Assembly (NCBI RefSeq): GCF_010119245.1
Contig: NZ_WNKG01000007.1
Coordinates: 1-64,000 of the forward strand
Length of the DNA stretch: 64,000 bases
Direction: 5' to 3'
Source of the DNA: Cyclobacterium salsum
GTDB lineage: Bacteria > Bacteroidota > Bacteroidia > Cytophagales > Cyclobacteriaceae
Position numbers and translations under genes: made by a program. Below the pieces are notes generated by a model. The model saw only the letters and a program-made list of their open reading frames with translations, was not told the origin of the DNA and did no database searches. Positions within the stretch are counted from its first letter, which is position 1; each line of letters opens with the position of its first letter. Positions 8,279 through 16,809 of the stretch are shown piece by piece.

Positions 8279-9934
8279 CTATTCCTTACGTATCTCTACG
8301 TTTCGAAATGGATAGGGATTGTCGCTGAGACGTAATTCCTTGCCACTTTCCGTGGTCACATTTTTCAGGATCACCTCCCTGGGTCGCACATGGGGGAACT
8401 TTTCCACATACGTATCGTCCGTCATTTCGGGATTGAAATTGCCAAAAATCGCCGGCCCCTGGTAATCTTCCGGATGGTTGGAATCCTTTATCCGCAGGTT
8501 TTCAATGACAATCCTTTCCGGCATATAGGTGGTATAGCCAAAATCATGCTGCCCCGAATTGGAGCCGCCGATAAGGCTGGCACTGGTGGTCCTTCCTCCT
8601 GCGGGTATAAACACGCAATCCCGAATAATGAATTCTCCCTCCCAGGTACTGCCGTAATCAGAACGTAAATTGATTAGCGTCCTGCCGTTCAGGGTGGAGT
8701 TTTCCACCAGAAAGGTGCCGGTACCGATCGCGTTTATTCCCATATGGCCCAGAGTGGAATTACGGACCGTGGCATTGGCCACCCCCATATGGGCATCAAA
8801 GCGGGAAAAGGTGCAGTGGTCCAAAATCAGGTTTTTGCAAAAATTGGAACCCATAATGCCCCAATAGGTGCGGTCGTTGATGTCATTAGTCTGGCTGCAA
8901 TGCTCAAAGGAAACATTCAGCGAACGGCTCAAGGAAATATCGTAGCTGCCCATAGAGACTGGTACACCAGCCGATCCGATGGTCCGGTAGGTTTTGTGTC
9001 CTGTCAATACCGTATTGCGAACCGTTACATACGCACAATCCCGGAAATTGAGAAAGCCTCCGTAGGGAGCACCCTGTTCTCCTTCACCGGTAACCCGATG
9101 TTCCAGGCCATCCAGTAGCACATTTGATCGCCGGATAGCAATGCCACGACTATAGTAGGTGTATTTTGACTCGTCCTGGTTGGCAATGGTCATAAACCGC
9201 CCTCCTGTAATGCTGAGCTGTTTTTCGTCCATCGGGAGGGCCGTAATTTCGGTTATCTGATCAAAATCCCAGATGATGGGGGCATCCGCATCCACCTTTC
9301 CATCCTTGTCAACGATAAAAATATCGGTCTGTGGAGATCCGTCGTTTTGGTTGGGCCCATACCGGATATACCGTCTCACATTGGCATCGGTAACGGTTAC
9401 CAGGCAGGAGCCAGGCAAATCAGCCTCAATTTTGTCCTGGTTCCTCTTGAGGGAAGTTACTCCTTGCAAGTCAAATGAACGCAGGGTGGAACTGACCAAA
9501 AACACATGTTTGGTTCGGTCTTCCACATTGGTATCATCAAGGATAAATTCAGCTTTTCCAAAATCGGTGTCGGTCTGGATTACTGCGGTACGCAGTTTCC
9601 CGCTAATGTAGTAAGTGTATCCATCATCTGCCTTTACTGACAGGCCTTCCTGATTGGCCAGCGCATGCGTAGCGGCGATGGCATCCATATCGTCCGATTT
9701 GCCATCTCCTTTGGCACCCAAATCACTGTAGCGAACATGTCCCCGGCCTTTAAATGCCTGCAGGTCTTCGGGGGTAACGTTGACCACTAACTCCCCCTTT
9801 TCATTGCCATTTACCTTCGTTTGACCTGTGTTGTTGGTAATCAAAACGGATTCATGTGGGCTTGTTTCCTGAGCTTCGGCTGGCAGCAAGCCTTGAAGGG
9901 TGCATAAGAAGAGGATGATCAACAGGTTTTTCAT
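8279..9934 (-). CDS. Secreted right-handed beta-helix protein (pectate-lyase-like fold)
   Basis: A 551-residue exported protein. It starts with a cleavable signal peptide (MKNLLIILFLCTLQGLLPAEA). The segment VRYSDLGAKGDGKSDDMDAI at about 80-100 is the hallmark of pectate-lyase-3/GH28-type beta-helix proteins. The rest is a series of short parallel strands with Asn/Gly turns (RNSTLGHMGINAIGTGTFLV, then VENSTLNG) as in beta helices. It may be a polysaccharide lyase, hydrolase or epimerase; I cannot assign a catalytic residue set. An open frame extends 39 codons upstream, but the signal peptide fixes the ATG at 9932-9934. The gene is monocistronic. Confidence 0.8.
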   Translation of the reverse strand: MKNLLIILFLCTLQGLLPAEAQETSPHESVLITNNTGQTKVNGNEKGELVVNVTPEDLQAFKGRGHVRYSDLGAKGDGKSDDMDAIAATHALANQEGLSVKADDGYTYYISGKLRTAVIQTDTDFGKAEFILDDTNVEDRTKHVFLVSSTLRSFDLQGVTSLKRNQDKIEADLPGSCLVTVTDANVRRYIRYGPNQNDGSPQTDIFIVDKDGKVDADAPIIWDFDQITEITALPMDEKQLSITGGRFMTIANQDESKYTYYSRGIAIRRSNVLLDGLEHRVTGEGEQGAPYGGFLNFRDCAYVTVRNTVLTGHKTYRTIGSAGVPVSMGSYDISLSRSLNVSFEHCSQTNDINDRTYWGIMGSNFCKNLILDHCTFSRFDAHMGVANATVRNSTLGHMGINAIGTGTFLVENSTLNGRTLINLRSDYGSTWEGEFIIRDCVFIPAGGRTTSASLIGGSNSGQHDFGYTTYMPERIVIENLRIKDSNHPEDYQGPAIFGNFNPEMTDDTYVEKFPHVRPREVILKNVTTESGKELRLSDNPYPFRNVEIRKE

Positions 9935-10061
9935 GGCAATTGGGTTTAATGAAAATAGTAAAACGGTACTCCATTCGCTTTTGACTATAAGCTGTTCAAA
10001 AGCTAAAAATTTTCGAGCGTAAACCCAAAGAAATTTCGACCAGCGGAACAAAATCCAATAA

Positions 10062-10093
10062 AAAGGCCTATTTCAACCGTGAAATAGGCCTTT
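10062..10093 (-). terminator. Rho-independent terminator of the 10157-10681 gene
   Basis: A perfect 14-bp stem (10062-10075 with 10080-10093) closes an ACCG loop. On the minus strand it is followed by TTTTTATT, and it lies 64 bases after the stop of the lipoprotein gene. Confidence 0.8.
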
Positions 10094-10156
10094 ACCTAAA
10101 TTACTACATTTATTGGAAGTCCCCGGTTTCTCTTTTTTTATGACAACAGCTAATTT

Positions 10157-10681
10157 TCAAAGGGCTTCAATACGATCTATTTTTATTCCCCTAAAACAAT
10201 CATCGACACAATTATTTTCCACATAGCCGCAAGTGGAGATCATCCCGTTGTTCTCTCTCTCAAAATAGGTTTCGGCGTTTTCTCTTGCCACCAACCATTC
10301 TTGTTGAGCTTTTGTATATACTTCGTCCAAGGTCATCGGTTCGGCTCCTTTTTGGTGGCTGCCCAGTTCGCTTTCGTTTTCCGTCCATTCCAATTCCTCC
10401 TCCGGAATCTCCTCTGACAGGTCTTCTGGTAACGTTGTATATTTAAAATGCCTTTTAGTAATGGACCCATCGATTACAGTTAGCGTGGTTTCCCAAGAAA
10501 AACCCACCCAACTTCCAAAAACGACGGTGTAGGTATAGGAATTGCCCGACGATTCCTTAAAATCCAACCAGGCCGATTGACTTGCTTCGAATTCGTTTTG
10601 GTGTTCCAGATCATCCGAAACACATGACGAAATCAAGATTCCAATCAGCAGTAGGGCAGTAGTGAAAACGGTGCTTTTCAT
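10157..10681 (-). CDS. Hypothetical lipoprotein
   Basis: I do not recognise this 174-residue protein. It opens with a lipoprotein signal, MKSTVFTTALLLIGILISSC (lipobox SSC, C20), followed by an acidic linker. The middle has alternating short strands (SYTYTVVFGSWVGFSWETTLTV) and a very acidic stretch (EDLSEEIPEEELEWTENESE). Four cysteines in the last 35 residues (CGYVENNCVDDC) could form disulfides. The upstream neighbour is another small lipoprotein of similar size on the same strand, 65 bases away, so they may be co-transcribed. A strong terminator follows the gene. Envelope location is inferred from the signal. Confidence 0.75.
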   Translation of the reverse strand: MKSTVFTTALLLIGILISSCVSDDLEHQNEFEASQSAWLDFKESSGNSYTYTVVFGSWVGFSWETTLTVIDGSITKRHFKYTTLPEDLSEEIPEEELEWTENESELGSHQKGAEPMTLDEVYTKAQQEWLVARENAETYFERENNGMISTCGYVENNCVDDCFRGIKIDRIEAL

Positions 10682-10746
10682 TTTTTAACCTGTTTCTAAA
10701 AATGATTGATAATTCAACATTGAGTGCGGTACCTATTCATCCGGGC

Positions 10747-11250
10747 TTAAGTGGTTACCCTCGAATAAACCGGATCGGGTGCACACATAGCTGACATTAC
10801 ATCATTGCATTCCGTAATAATGGTCAATTTTGATCCATTTTCCCTGTATTCAAGGCTGGAGCTTACAGGCTGGCCCCCGGAATTGATTTCCATTTCAATA
10901 AGGTCATCCATGTTGCCCCATTCCGCCTCATTGCCGATATATAGGTCCTTTTCAGCTTCAAAAGCAATTGTCTCTCCCTCAAGTGTGAAGCTTCCCTCCT
11001 GAAAATGGGAATAGCCAATCCTGTGGCCTGTTTCGGGATCACGATAGGTAACGGACCTTTGATAACTCCCATTCCGGTTTAGCACCAGCGAATGGACCAG
11101 GTCCAATTCATGGTCCTCATGGAAATGAATCATTTCCCAGGATCCGTAAAGTCCTGCATGATTGAAGTCATCCCCTGAATCGGTACATGCCAGAGAAAGC
11201 ACCGAAACAAGCAGCGTAAAAAGGATAGCAATTGGTTTTTGTTTTGCCAT
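10747..11250 (-). CDS. Hypothetical lipocalin-like lipoprotein
   Basis: About 167 residues from the preferred ATG at 11250; the frame continues nine codons further up to 11277. A signal ends LSLAC with the lipobox cysteine near residue 22. The motif LYGSWEMIHFHED, then strands ending in LEGETIAF and SSLEYRENGSKLTII, follows the pattern of the lipocalin-like beta-barrel proteins common in Bacteroidota (GxW near the start, then short beta strands). A Cys pair (ECNDVMSAMC) is near the end. Ligand and role are unknown. Likely exported to the outer membrane and co-transcribed with the next small lipoprotein gene. Confidence 0.7.
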   Translation of the reverse strand: MAKQKPIAILFTLLVSVLSLACTDSGDDFNHAGLYGSWEMIHFHEDHELDLVHSLVLNRNGSYQRSVTYRDPETGHRIGYSHFQEGSFTLEGETIAFEAEKDLYIGNEAEWGNMDDLIEMEINSGGQPVSSSLEYRENGSKLTIITECNDVMSAMCAPDPVYSRVTT

Positions 11251-11443
11251 TGAATTGAAGTTTGGTTTTTTAACCATACGTGATCAACGGTCCTTTTGTC
11301 CTGATCTGGAACTAAAAAATTGATTATTTGTAACCATTGGGGAAATATCCCTGATTCCTTCCCATAAAGGTTAGCGAAAACCCAACCAATAGATACCGGC
11401 CCTTGGAATATCCGGTAGCTGGTTTCCTATAGATACCAAGAAA

Positions 11444-11476
11444 AAGGGTCAGACGGTTCTAAACCGTCAGACCCTT
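11444..11476 (-). terminator. Strong intrinsic terminator after the NHL-repeat gene
   Basis: A perfect 15-bp inverted repeat (11444-11458 with 11462-11476, loop CTA). Read on the minus strand it ends in TTTTTCTT, 30 bases after the stop at 11507. It closes the 16.6-11.5 kb operon. Confidence 0.85.
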
Positions 11477-11506
11477 CTTCCATTACCAGACCCTTCTTAC
11501 AAGTTT

Positions 11507-12574
11507 TTACACTCGCTCCAACTTCACCGGATAGGTTTTTTGGGAAGCCCACTGGGGAACATAGATGTTTTCGTCCCTGTCCACACAAACATCATGTGGA
11601 TGCATAAACCCCTGGAAACTCATGTCTTTTCGTTGCTCCTGAAGGTTACCATTTACGTATTCGGGGGCCGTCCCTCCCGGAGTGGAAACCACCCGGTCCT
11701 GATTATCCAAAACGGTAATGTAACCCGAGTTGGGATAAGCCTGTGTGGTACTGCGGTATACAGCGGCATAAATGTTATCCCCTCGCAACACCGGTCTGCA
11801 TACAAATGATCCTGGAGTAGGAATGGTTTTGATGTATTGGCCATCCAGGGTAAATCGCTTGTACTGCATGTTGCCCCGGTCGGTAATGAGTAAGGTCGGG
11901 TTGTTTTTGTCCCTGGTGTCTACCAGTATGCCATGGCAGCAGTTGAAGGTTTCATCGCTTTCTCCGGACCCACCAAATTGGCGGATAAGCTTGCCGGTGG
12001 CATCGTACTGGGTGATGTAATTTTTGCCATACCCGTCTACGACGTAAATGTCGCCATTTGCCGGATTGATGGCCGTTTCGGTCGGTACAAACTGACGGGG
12101 ATAGTCGTAGTTACCGGTTTCCCTGGGATAGTCAAGGACCATAATTTCCTTTCCTTTCAGATCGGTTTTGATGACCTGACTACGGGTATTATCGCAAATG
12201 TACAAGAATTCTTCCCCGCCCTCTTCACTAATGGTCAGGCCATGGGCTCCGGGATAGGTTGTACCCCAGGTTTCCAATAATTTGCCGGATTTGTCATAAA
12301 TGATGACGTTGTTTTTGGTTTCATTGGTCAACAGGATCAGCCTTCCTTTTGCATCCTCCACCATCTCGTGGCAGTCATTCACAGGATTTTTGGAAGGGTC
12401 CAGTTTTCCCCATCCTTCGATGACCCGGTAGCGGTGGCTACCATGTCCTAAAATGGTTTCTTTTTTCATGGCATGGGTTTGATGAGAAATGATGTTGGGA
12501 ATCAGCACACCGCCAGCGACGGCCAGGCCTGATTTTCGGATAAATTCCCTTCTTGGGTTTACATTTTGTTTCAT
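11507..12574 (-). CDS. Tat-exported NHL/6-bladed beta-propeller protein
   Basis: A 355-residue protein with a twin-arginine signal (RREFIRKSG at about 8-16 and a hydrophobic stretch AVAGGVLIPNII). The mature part is a beta propeller of NHL type: repeated blades such as LITDRGNMQYKRFTLDGQYI, YVVDGYGKNYITQYDATGKLI and FLYICDNTRSQVIKTDLKGK. HPHDVCVDRDENIYV marks the last blade. No catalytic motif stands out; propellers of this kind can bind or cleave a substrate. It is the third gene of a unit with the DUF1501 and cytochrome/DUF1553 genes, 9 bases after the DUF1501 stop, so it probably acts in the same periplasmic process. Confidence 0.8.
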   Translation of the reverse strand: MKQNVNPRREFIRKSGLAVAGGVLIPNIISHQTHAMKKETILGHGSHRYRVIEGWGKLDPSKNPVNDCHEMVEDAKGRLILLTNETKNNVIIYDKSGKLLETWGTTYPGAHGLTISEEGGEEFLYICDNTRSQVIKTDLKGKEIMVLDYPRETGNYDYPRQFVPTETAINPANGDIYVVDGYGKNYITQYDATGKLIRQFGGSGESDETFNCCHGILVDTRDKNNPTLLITDRGNMQYKRFTLDGQYIKTIPTPGSFVCRPVLRGDNIYAAVYRSTTQAYPNSGYITVLDNQDRVVSTPGGTAPEYVNGNLQEQRKDMSFQGFMHPHDVCVDRDENIYVPQWASQKTYPVKLERV

Positions 12575-12583
12575 GATTGATGA

Positions 12584-14011
12584 TTAAGCCAATAAGTCCA
12601 GTTCCGCTTCTCCTTCTCCATCCGGAGTGGTATAAAACGGACGTTTTTCAATTTCGTAATTCGTTTCGGGATGGATTCCCAGCGCATGATAGATGGTTTG
12701 ATGAAGAGCCGCAATCTTGATGGGCTTTTCGATGCTCTTGCAGGGACGCTCATCAGCGGTTTTGCCATAGACATGGCCTCTTTTGGTCCCTCCCCCAAAC
12801 ATCAATATTGAACATCCGTCCGTAAAATGCCGGTGCATGCCGTAATTCTTCATGTCATCAATAATATCGGGTACCTCCACCTGGTCCTTCACTTTGGCTC
12901 CGGGCCTTCCTTCAGTAAGCATGTCCCGGCTAAATTCGCTGGCAACGATAATCATGGTCCGGTCCAGTCTGCCACTTTCATCCAGGTCTTTTACGAGCTG
13001 GGCTATGGGGGCATCGATCAGCTTTTTCATATCCACCAATCGGGTATGTCCGTTTTCGTGGGTATCCCAACCTACAAAGGGTTCGTATTCCGAAGTCACG
13101 CTGATAAAGCGGGCTCCTTGCTCGGTTAGCCTTTTAGCCATCAGGCATCCCAGTCCAAATTTTCCCGTATTGTACACATCGTATTTTTCTTTGGGCTCCT
13201 GGCTCAAGTCAAAGGCTTTGGCTTCAGGAGAATTTAACAAGCGGTAGGCCTGTTCCATGGACCGTTTTAGCGACTCTTTCTGATAATCGCTGCCAAACTC
13301 TCCCATGGCACTTTCCTGGACCAGGCGTTCATATAGCTGATTTCTGGCTTCAAATCGTTTGGAGGACATGCCTACCGGAGGCCTTACACTGTCCAAGCCG
13401 GAGGTAGGATCAGGGATCAGAAAAGGCCCGTACTCACTACCCAGAAATCCGGCACTGTGAAACGCCTTTAGCTCTTCCCCTTCTCCAACCGTAAAGCGCT
13501 GCCCAATATTAATAAAGGGGGGAATCACCGGGTTGACTGGCCCTAGTTCTTTGGCCATCCAGGACCCCATATGAGGTACCGCCACCGATTGGGGAGGTTC
13601 GTAACAGGTATGCCAATGGTATTGATGGCGGGTATGCAGGATGTGACCCAGGTCTGCGGCCACATAGGAGCGAATCAGCGTACCCCGATCCATTACCTGC
13701 CCGATGTTTTCAAGGCCTTCTGAAAATTGAATACCATCCAATGCCGTCGGAACGGATGGGAAGGTGCTTAATACCTCTTTGGATTCCATTCCCTTACGGA
13801 AAGGGGTGTATTTCTTTGGATCAAACGTTTCGGTATGCGCCATTCCGCCGGCCATGTACAAAAGAATCACCGTATCGGCACTACTTTTGATCTTGTCCTT
13901 TGACGAACAGGATCCCAGAAATCCGGACATAGGTGCTCCCGCAGCCATGGCTGCCAGGGTAGCGGCACTGGTTTTTTTTAGAAAATCCCTTCTTCTCCAA
14001 TTATAATTCAT
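12584..14011 (-). CDS. Tat-exported DUF1501 protein (left module)
   Basis: A 475-residue DUF1501 protein. It has a twin-arginine signal, RRRDFLKKT at residues 6-14, and a possible lipobox (FLGSC). The DUF1501 domain resembles the alkaline-phosphatase superfamily: VILLYMAGGMAHTETFDPK near residue 50, the late block TMIIVASEFSRDM, and a C-terminal segment HRHFTDGCSILMFGGGTKRG. The family is strongly linked with the DUF1549/DUF1553 cytochromes but has no proven activity. Its gene is 15 bases after the cytochrome/DUF1553 gene and 9 bases before the NHL gene. A paralogue of different sequence is at 19556-21016 in the opposite orientation. Confidence 0.9.
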   Translation of the reverse strand: MNYNWRRRDFLKKTSAATLAAMAAGAPMSGFLGSCSSKDKIKSSADTVILLYMAGGMAHTETFDPKKYTPFRKGMESKEVLSTFPSVPTALDGIQFSEGLENIGQVMDRGTLIRSYVAADLGHILHTRHQYHWHTCYEPPQSVAVPHMGSWMAKELGPVNPVIPPFINIGQRFTVGEGEELKAFHSAGFLGSEYGPFLIPDPTSGLDSVRPPVGMSSKRFEARNQLYERLVQESAMGEFGSDYQKESLKRSMEQAYRLLNSPEAKAFDLSQEPKEKYDVYNTGKFGLGCLMAKRLTEQGARFISVTSEYEPFVGWDTHENGHTRLVDMKKLIDAPIAQLVKDLDESGRLDRTMIIVASEFSRDMLTEGRPGAKVKDQVEVPDIIDDMKNYGMHRHFTDGCSILMFGGGTKRGHVYGKTADERPCKSIEKPIKIAALHQTIYHALGIHPETNYEIEKRPFYTTPDGEGEAELDLLA

Positions 14012-14026
14012 TGCAAATGCTTTTGA

Positions 14027-16594
14027 TCAGTAAATTAATTGAAATTCAGGAAGTAACAAAACTGCCCAAAACAAATCTTGAATGGCATCGGGCGAAGGAT
14101 CTTCACCCAATACCTCCATCGCTACGTTGAATTCGCTTTGATGAGGATCTCGTCCCAAAAGCTTTCGGTACGTTTCATGGATGATGATATCGCCATCTTC
14201 ATATTTCTCCTTCCACTTCTGCGCGCCGTCTTGTAGTGCTTCGTTCAGGGTCTTGCCATTTGTCAATTCCAGGGCCTGCAATAGGCTGGCCTGACTATCT
14301 CTATTCGTGGAGACCACTTCCCGGTTAGGTCTGCCCAACGCTTTTAAAAAATCATTATTGGCTACCAGGGATGCCCTGGCAAAAGGCATGGAGGCCTCTT
14401 CGGAAACAGCCAGCTCATTGGGATCGTATTTTAGCGCCTCTTTTTCAAAGATCGGATGGATATATTTACTGACCCCATCCGAAAACTGCTCGGCCGTAAG
14501 CCTCCTTCGAACCACCCCTTTGAAGACAAAATCATCATCTGTCAAAAGCAATGGATCATCGATACCTACTGAAGGTTGTTGGTAAGCGTTGGAAGTGGCG
14601 ATTTTATAGATTAGTTGCTTCAAATCATAACCGGAGTCTTCAAAATCCGTCGCCAACCAATCCAGTAAATCCTGACTCCAGGGAATGTTGTCCATCTCAT
14701 CCGCCGGTTCTACCAGCCCTCTACCCATCAACTGTTTCCAAATACGGTTAACTATAGTTCGGTACATTCTTCCATTTGCGGGCTGAACCAGATTGTCGGC
14801 GAGTTGTTTCAGCTTTTCCTTGCGGTTGGCGGTACTATCGATTTCTCCCAACTCTTCCCAAAGTATTTTGGTACTTGCCTTTTTCCCTATGGGCTTTTCA
14901 CATCGGCTGACTTCCAGCGTGGTATCAGCGAAAATATTGGCAAAAGCATACGCCTCTTCCAGCTTCCAATCGCTGACAAAGCTATCGTGGCAGGAGGCAC
15001 ATTTCAGATTCAAACCCAAAATAACCTGCCCCACGTTTTGTGCGGCCTGCATTTCGGTAACCTGACTGGCATTCACATCCCCTCTCCAACGTATCCCCTC
15101 GATGAAGCCTTTTGACTCTTCGGTGGGGTTAAGTAATTGTTTAACAAATTGATCATAGGGCTTATTATCCCGGATAGAAGTGTATAACCAGTCCGTAATA
15201 GCAAACCTACCCTTGGTGATATAGCCGGTTCCGGTATAATCGTTTCTCAAGGCATCATTCCAAAACGTCATCCAATGAGTGGCGTAATCATCATTTCGGT
15301 TCAATAATGTTTCCACCCAAGCAGCCCGCTTGTTGGGACGGGTGTCTTTTTGAAAGGCAGCATACTCCTCCGGACTGGGTAGCAAGCCAATAATGTCCAG
15401 GTATATTCGGCGCAAGTACGTCTTATCGTCTACGGGCTCCTTCCAGGCAATGGAATTTTCCTGAAAATATTCATCCACCCAAATGTCAATGGGTTGCGCC
15501 AGCCCTTCCCGGGGTGCCGGCACATTTGGGCGTCTTGGAGCCAGTTCGGCAACTCTGTATTCACTGACTTCACTAGCTGCATCCGGCCAGGGTGCTCCTC
15601 TATCTACCCATAAGGAGATCAAGGCAATTTCGTCTGAGGAGAGTACCTTGCCTTTGGACGGCATGGACTCCTTGTGATCCTTGGGTAATTTTATTCTTCT
15701 TACCAACTCGCTTCTATCAGACTCCCCGGGCACAATCACCGGACCGGACTCCCCTCCGGTAAAAACATAGTCCTTTTCATCCAGTCGCAGTTCGCCCTTG
15801 ATTTTAGCATCGCTGTGGCACTTGTAGCAATTATGCGCAAAAACAGCTCTAACTTTGCCAACCAATTCGATTTGCTTTTGTTCGCTGAGATCTCCTTCAC
15901 CTTCAAACGCCACCAAATCCACCTTTAGGTCTTCCGGCGCGTATTCTTCTTCGGTCCAGGGAAAGGTACTGGTTAGGTAATCTTCCCCATGGGTAAGCGA
16001 GGCTCCAAAATGACCAGCCACCGAGACTCCTATGGCGGACACAAATAGTACCGATCGAAAAGCTTTTACTGCCGGTAGGTTTCGACCTTCATCTGTCTTC
16101 CTAAGAAAATAAATTAGCAGCAGGCCAATGATTGCGGTAGCTATACCTGTCCATTGGTGCACGTCCAGGATGCTGCCGCCATAGTCTTCCACGGTGGCCA
16201 GTATCCAACCGAGACTTGCAGACAGAACCGCCCCGGCTACTCCAGCCCATACCAGCAGGTCAATGCCCGGTCGTAGCTTATGGTTAAAATTTTTTAAGGT
16301 AAATAATTCCAACAGGGCCGCAAACAGCAATAAACTCACTGGAAAGTGAACAGCCAGGGGATGCAATCGTCCCATAAACTTCCAAAGCCAGAAGGGTTCA
16401 TTACCCTCCGCTGCTTCCTGAAGTCCTGCAGCCAGCAATCCATCTCCCAAACCGACACACAGCAATACAACTGCTGTCAGCCAAAAGATGTCCGTTCTTC
16501 TAAATTTCATTTTATTCATATCTTTATACCTATACCGAGTATTTTTCATCCGCCTTCCGGCAGCATCCCGAATCAAGGGGAACGGAAAAGGCAT
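14027..16594 (-). CDS. Membrane-anchored PSCyt1-DUF1549-DUF1553 cytochrome (left module)
   Basis: An 855-residue protein that joins several domains. An N-terminal block of about five membrane helices (residues 36-200, with HPLAVHFPVSLLLF as in DUF2231 proteins) comes first. Then a planctomycete-type cytochrome c domain with one heme motif CYKCH (256-260), then DUF1549 with a second motif CASCH (532-536), then DUF1553. Such proteins are inferred to carry electrons from sugar or glycan oxidation in the periplasm; the family has no settled biochemistry. In-frame ATGs exist at 16594, 16549, 16519 and 16510; the start is uncertain and the last two best place the first helix. It leads a three-gene unit with the DUF1501 and NHL genes. 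Confidence 0.88.
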   Translation of the reverse strand: MPFPFPLIRDAAGRRMKNTRYRYKDMNKMKFRRTDIFWLTAVVLLCVGLGDGLLAAGLQEAAEGNEPFWLWKFMGRLHPLAVHFPVSLLLFAALLELFTLKNFNHKLRPGIDLLVWAGVAGAVLSASLGWILATVEDYGGSILDVHQWTGIATAIIGLLLIYFLRKTDEGRNLPAVKAFRSVLFVSAIGVSVAGHFGASLTHGEDYLTSTFPWTEEEYAPEDLKVDLVAFEGEGDLSEQKQIELVGKVRAVFAHNCYKCHSDAKIKGELRLDEKDYVFTGGESGPVIVPGESDRSELVRRIKLPKDHKESMPSKGKVLSSDEIALISLWVDRGAPWPDAASEVSEYRVAELAPRRPNVPAPREGLAQPIDIWVDEYFQENSIAWKEPVDDKTYLRRIYLDIIGLLPSPEEYAAFQKDTRPNKRAAWVETLLNRNDDYATHWMTFWNDALRNDYTGTGYITKGRFAITDWLYTSIRDNKPYDQFVKQLLNPTEESKGFIEGIRWRGDVNASQVTEMQAAQNVGQVILGLNLKCASCHDSFVSDWKLEEAYAFANIFADTTLEVSRCEKPIGKKASTKILWEELGEIDSTANRKEKLKQLADNLVQPANGRMYRTIVNRIWKQLMGRGLVEPADEMDNIPWSQDLLDWLATDFEDSGYDLKQLIYKIATSNAYQQPSVGIDDPLLLTDDDFVFKGVVRRRLTAEQFSDGVSKYIHPIFEKEALKYDPNELAVSEEASMPFARASLVANNDFLKALGRPNREVVSTNRDSQASLLQALELTNGKTLNEALQDGAQKWKEKYEDGDIIIHETYRKLLGRDPHQSEFNVAMEVLGEDPSPDAIQDLFWAVLLLPEFQLIY

Positions 16595-16658
16595 TTCACC
16601 ACTTCCGAAATCGGGATCAAGGCATCACAATAATAATTAAATTCATTAGAATTACTAG

Positions 16659-16747
16659 CCTGTACTATCCTGTCTATAACTCAAAATATAAATAAAGCAA
16701 CATAGAATAGCAAACTGTTTTACACCTGTACTACAGTACAGTACAGG
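16659..16747. promoter_or_regulatory. Operator-like palindrome between the divergent cytochrome/DUF1501 modules
   Basis: Perfect 8-bp arms CCTGTACT (16725-16732) and AGTACAGG (16740-16747) are separated by 7 bases. A third CCTGTACT half site lies at 16659-16666, 66 bases (about six helical turns) upstream. The palindrome ends 7 bases before the -33 box of the rightward promoter, in the only control region of two divergent modules. It reads like a dimer site with an auxiliary half site. Confidence 0.6.
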
Positions 16748-16754
16748 ATTGGGC

Positions 16755-16786
16755 TTTGACAATGATGGTATAAATTGCTACTTTTA
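16755..16786 (+). promoter_or_regulatory. Bacteroidota-type promoter of the right cytochrome/DUF1501 module
   Basis: TTTG at 16755-16758 and TACTTTTA at 16779-16786 match the -33 TTTG and -7 TAnnTTTG elements (last base differs) with a 20-base spacer, 23 bases before the ATG of the next gene. Confidence 0.55.
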
Positions 16787-16809
16787 AAAAAAATGCAGAC
16801 GCAAATTAA

